DNA from: Lachnospiraceae bacterium | Lineage (GTDB): Bacteria > Bacillota > Clostridia > Lachnospirales > Lachnospiraceae | DNA length: 34,252 nucleotides | Direction of reading: 5' to 3' | NCBI GenBank assembly: GCA_017442865.1 | Contig: JAFRXK010000027.1 | Coordinates: 1-34,252, forward strand | Notes under the pieces: model-generated | Database searches by the model: none | What the model was told of the DNA's origin: nothing | What the model saw: the letters and a program-made list of their open reading frames with translations, nothing else | Made by a program: the position numbers and the translations under genes | Shown here: one piece after another, positions 32,438 through 34,252 of the stretch | Position numbering within the stretch: position 1 is the first letter of the stretch | How the letters are laid out: each line of letters opens with the position of its first letter

Positions 32438-33208
32438 ATGAAGAGAAGAATCTTATCGTTAATTATGATGTTTGCTTTAATTGCTGCTTTAACTGCATGT
32501 AATGAAAATACAGAAAACACTGAAACAACAGCCGCACAGACTACTGCAGCTGAAACGGAAACCGAAATCGAGACAAAGACGTTTGAAGAGACAACGGAAG
32601 CTTCGCTTGAGGCACAGACTGAGGAAGAAACAGCGCCGGAAAGCACAGAGGCCCAGACAGAGGAAGAGCTTAAGGAGACAGCCTCACAGACTAAGGCTCC
32701 TGAAACCAGACCGGCTGTTCAGCCGCAGACAAAGGCCCCTGAGACAAAAGCTCCTGCAACTAAGCCTGCACAGCCTGTGACGCAGCCGCAGACAAAGGCT
32801 CCTGAGACAAAGGCTCCTGAGACAAAGGCTCCGGAAACACAGCCTCATACTCAGCCTGCTACCCAGCCGCAGACTAAGGCTCCGGAAACTAAGCCGGCAA
32901 CCCAGCCTGCTACTCAGGTCCCGGAAACACAGCCTCAGACACAGGCGCCGACAAAGAGCTACTGTGAACTTAATGGACATACATGGAATACGGTTGTCGA
33001 TGAGGAAGCATGGGATGAACCGATTTATGGCTGGAGAACATTCTGCAATGTTTGTGGAGCTGATTTGACGGCACCTGGAGCCGTTGAATATCACAATTTA
33101 GTTGAAAATTGTGATGGTGGTTATCATGATGAATATGTAATTGTAAATACTATTCACCATGCTGCAATAACTCATGAAGAATGTTCTGTATGTGGAATAA
33201 GAAAATAA
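32438..33208 (+). CDS. repeat-rich lipoprotein with Cys/His C-terminal domain
   Basis: A 256-residue exported lipoprotein. Residues 1-21 are a signal with a lipobox-like LTAC (Cys21). Residues ~22-165 are Thr/Glu then Pro/Lys/Thr repeats (QTKAPETKAPETKAPETQP), a wall-spanning or spacer stalk. The last ~85 residues are a small domain with YCELNGHTW, FCNVCGADL, HHAAITHEECSVCG: CxxH-like, CxxC and CxxC, probably zinc-binding. AGGAGG precedes the ATG. Similar 'stalk plus small domain' lipoproteins are common in Lachnospiraceae; function unknown. Confidence 0.85.
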   Translation: MKRRILSLIMMFALIAALTACNENTENTETTAAQTTAAETETEIETKTFEETTEASLEAQTEEETAPESTEAQTEEELKETASQTKAPETRPAVQPQTKAPETKAPATKPAQPVTQPQTKAPETKAPETKAPETQPHTQPATQPQTKAPETKPATQPATQVPETQPQTQAPTKSYCELNGHTWNTVVDEEAWDEPIYGWRTFCNVCGADLTAPGAVEYHNLVENCDGGYHDEYVIVNTIHHAAITHEECSVCGIRK

Positions 33209-33510
33209 TTATTTTACATTCAGAACCAGAAAAACACATAATAAAAAATATAAAGCAACGTATCGTATGGAAGAATTCTGGTTCTGATATATCAATACTA
33301 CTAATATATCAGTAGAACGTCAACATTTCAATTTATATTCGCATGATTTTCTACTAGTGAAATTATAGCATGCGAAAGCAAAAAAACATAACAGTCCGGG
33401 AAGCATATGCTTTCCGGATTTTTTATTTTTAATATCTTAAAATCTTGAAGATTTTAAGGTTCTGTGTTACGCTGTTACACAGAAACACGGTTACAGGAAG
33501 GAGAAATAAT
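33209..33510. other. hairpin-dense intergenic region with terminator
   Basis: No gene. Perfect inverted repeats are CAGAACCAGAA/TTCTGGTTCTG (33221-33231, 33276-33286), CTGATATAT/ATATATCAG (33284-33292, 33304-33312), TTCGCATG/CATGCGAA (33338-33345, 33369-33376), a terminator TCCGGGAAGC...GCTTTCCGGA with T8 (33395-33426) and CTTAAAATCTT/AAGATTTTAAG (33436-33458). GTTAC occurs three times (33466, 33474, 33490) just before the RHH gene. Confidence 0.75.
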
Positions 33511-33663
33511 ATGGCTGACAGAAAACTTGAAAATATTACAGTGACCATGACTAAAAAAGAAAAGAAGTCACTAAAACAGGCTGCTCTTGACAATGATTTA
33601 TCGGTTTCAGGACTGATTCGCAGATGGCTTGTTGAATACTTGGACAAAAACCAAAGGAGGTAA
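33511..33663 (+). CDS. ribbon-helix-helix (CopG/Arc-like) protein
   Basis: A 50-residue DNA-binding protein: KLENITVTMTKKEKKSLKQA gives the beta strand and first helix, then LSVSGLIRRWLVEYLDK the second helix. Such proteins repress their own promoters; the GTTAC repeats and palindromes upstream are plausible sites. GGAAGGAG precedes the ATG. Its 3' end overlaps the ribosome site (AAGGAGG) of the next gene, 6 bases away, so the two are cotranscribed. It could be an antitoxin or a mobile-element regulator. Confidence 0.8.
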   Translation: MADRKLENITVTMTKKEKKSLKQAALDNDLSVSGLIRRWLVEYLDKNQRR

Positions 33664-33669
33664 AAGATA

Positions 33670-34008
33670 ATGGCATCATTTAATACGGAACGTGAAGGAC
33701 AGACCGCCTTTTATCAGACATTCCTGCCGTTGGTTGCTCCGTCACTCAGTCTGGACGATATCCTTGCTGATGATAATGACGGAGTCCTTAATGGCAATCT
33801 GCTGGAGTTTAAACTTCGTGTAAACGATTTAAACTCTGTCTTGTTTCAGTGCGTAAAATATCTGTCTGCTTTAAGAATTAAAGGCAAACCAGTCCCGGCC
33901 AATATCATTATTGTGGATTTGAACGGCGAGCAGGCGTATCTTTATGAGAATTTTTTTTCGGGATTTTTTATGAACTTTTTAGTACCGCACGCTGAAATAA
34001 ACCATTAG
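33670..34008 (+). CDS. truncated PD-(D/E)xK-like nuclease/methylase-type protein
   Basis: A 112-residue frame: MASFNTEREGQTAFYQTFLP begins it, then DDNDGVLNGNLLEFKLRVND, with D, then LEFK (a D...ExK pattern) and a following helix with Gln (LFQCVKYLSAL) and a VPANIIIVDLN strand. This is the core order of a PD-(D/E)xK nuclease fold, as at the start of some restriction-modification proteins. From about residue 98 (NFFSGFFMNFLVPHAEINH) the sequence loses the pattern and ends within a long hairpin, so the gene is probably cut off there. RBS: AAGGAGG. Family identity unsure. Confidence 0.6.
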   Translation: MASFNTEREGQTAFYQTFLPLVAPSLSLDDILADDNDGVLNGNLLEFKLRVNDLNSVLFQCVKYLSALRIKGKPVPANIIIVDLNGEQAYLYENFFSGFFMNFLVPHAEINH

Positions 34009-34039
34009 ATAGACATATGGTTTATTTCAGTGTGCGGTA
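33983..34039. repeat. 22-bp inverted repeat at end of truncated gene
   Basis: Arms at 33983-34004 and 34018-34039 match except one G/T difference, with a 13-base loop. The left arm begins TACCGCACGCTGAAATAAAC. The stop codon TAG (34006-34008) lies in the loop. It looks like a mobile-element end, or a hairpin acting as a terminator. Confidence 0.9.
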
Positions 34040-34042
34040 TTG

Positions 34043-34090
34043 TTTAGCCGGCTTTCCTTTTTGTCAGAGCAAAAAGGAAAGCCGGCTAAA
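34043..34090. repeat. perfect 21-bp inverted repeat
   Basis: Arms at 34043-34063 and 34070-34090 are perfectly complementary around TCAGAG. The left arm starts TTTAGCCGGCTTTCC. It lies 3 bases after the previous hairpin. The right arm starts CAAAAAGGAAAGCC, with no T-tract after it. Confidence 0.95.
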
Positions 34091-34192
34091 CAGCTAAAAA
34101 CAAAGGCGAAAATGCAATAATTTACAATTGTATTTTAAGTTAAAATATTATATGTTATTAGATGAATTATTTTAGATAAGAAGGTGCAAACA

Positions 34193-34252
34193 ATGGAGCA
34201 AAATAAAGGTAAAGTAATAGCTTTATGCGGCAAAATCGCAAGTGGAAAAACA
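34193..34252 (+). CDS. P-loop protein, partial (cut by window end)
   Basis: Only 20 codons are seen: MEQNKGKVIALCGKIASGKT, with a Walker A motif GKIASGKT. The ATG has AGAAGGTG 6 bases upstream. The motif position suits a small-molecule kinase or adenylylsulfate/nucleotide kinase; the rest lies beyond the window. Confidence 0.7.
   Translation, partial: MEQNKGKVIALCGKIASGKT

Overview
The window looks like a chromosomal segment of a low-GC Clostridia, most likely a gut Lachnospiraceae. Pointers are the strong AGGAGG ribosome sites, the KtrAB potassium system, an FMN-riboswitch-controlled ribU, the eukaryotic-type HisA known from some Clostridia, a clostripain-family protease and a type I-C-like CRISPR repeat. 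This placement is inferred from gene content; no rRNA or tRNA gene was seen.

Layout. 1-386: leader-distal end of a CRISPR array; no cas genes are in view. 387-1366: decayed DNA with remnants of an IS66 accessory gene and a LytTR response regulator. 1367-15842: mostly intact housekeeping genes on the + strand: WYL regulator, FMN riboswitch and ribU, HisA, an esterase, an aldo/keto reductase with ferredoxin-like tail, KtrB and KtrA, an ABC exporter, a 1005-residue clostripain-like protein and a TrmA/RlmD-type RNA methyltransferase. 15843-22544: an AT-rich accessory island with three unfamiliar genes, a KilA-N protein, an XRE regulator, two copies of a possible structured RNA, and fragments of a serine recombinase, an AAA ATPase, an HTH protein, a zinc-ribbon protein and a YoaP-type acetyltransferase. 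22545-26400: two P-loop proteins, a rhodanese/cyclophilin-like lipoprotein and two loci with internal deletions (rhodanese/TtcA-like and MATE). 26632-32083: amidase with SH3 domains, an ABC transporter pair, a GNAT-YoaP protein, then two minus-strand genes (sugar phosphate isomerase-like and D-2-hydroxyacid dehydrogenase). 32438-34252: a repeat-rich zinc-motif lipoprotein, a hairpin-dense stretch, a ribbon-helix-helix protein, a truncated PD-(D/E)xK-like protein, two very strong hairpins, and the start of another P-loop gene at the window edge.

The most unusual patterns are: (a) three unrelated genes (HisA, ABC permease, D-2-hydroxyacid dehydrogenase) whose last codons, stop codon and 3' flank are tandemly repeated; (b) a two-copy RNA-like element with apparently compensated stems in the accessory island; (c) a dispersed repeat found at 13847-14038 and, inverted, at 30891-30940; (d) two genes that lost their middles; (e) a CRISPR spacer whose complement encodes a DnaQ-type exonuclease motif. 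I do not see a complete, clearly novel multi-gene system. The best candidates for follow-up are the island at 15.9-20.8 kb and the hairpin/RHH/nuclease-like cluster at 33.2-34.1 kb.
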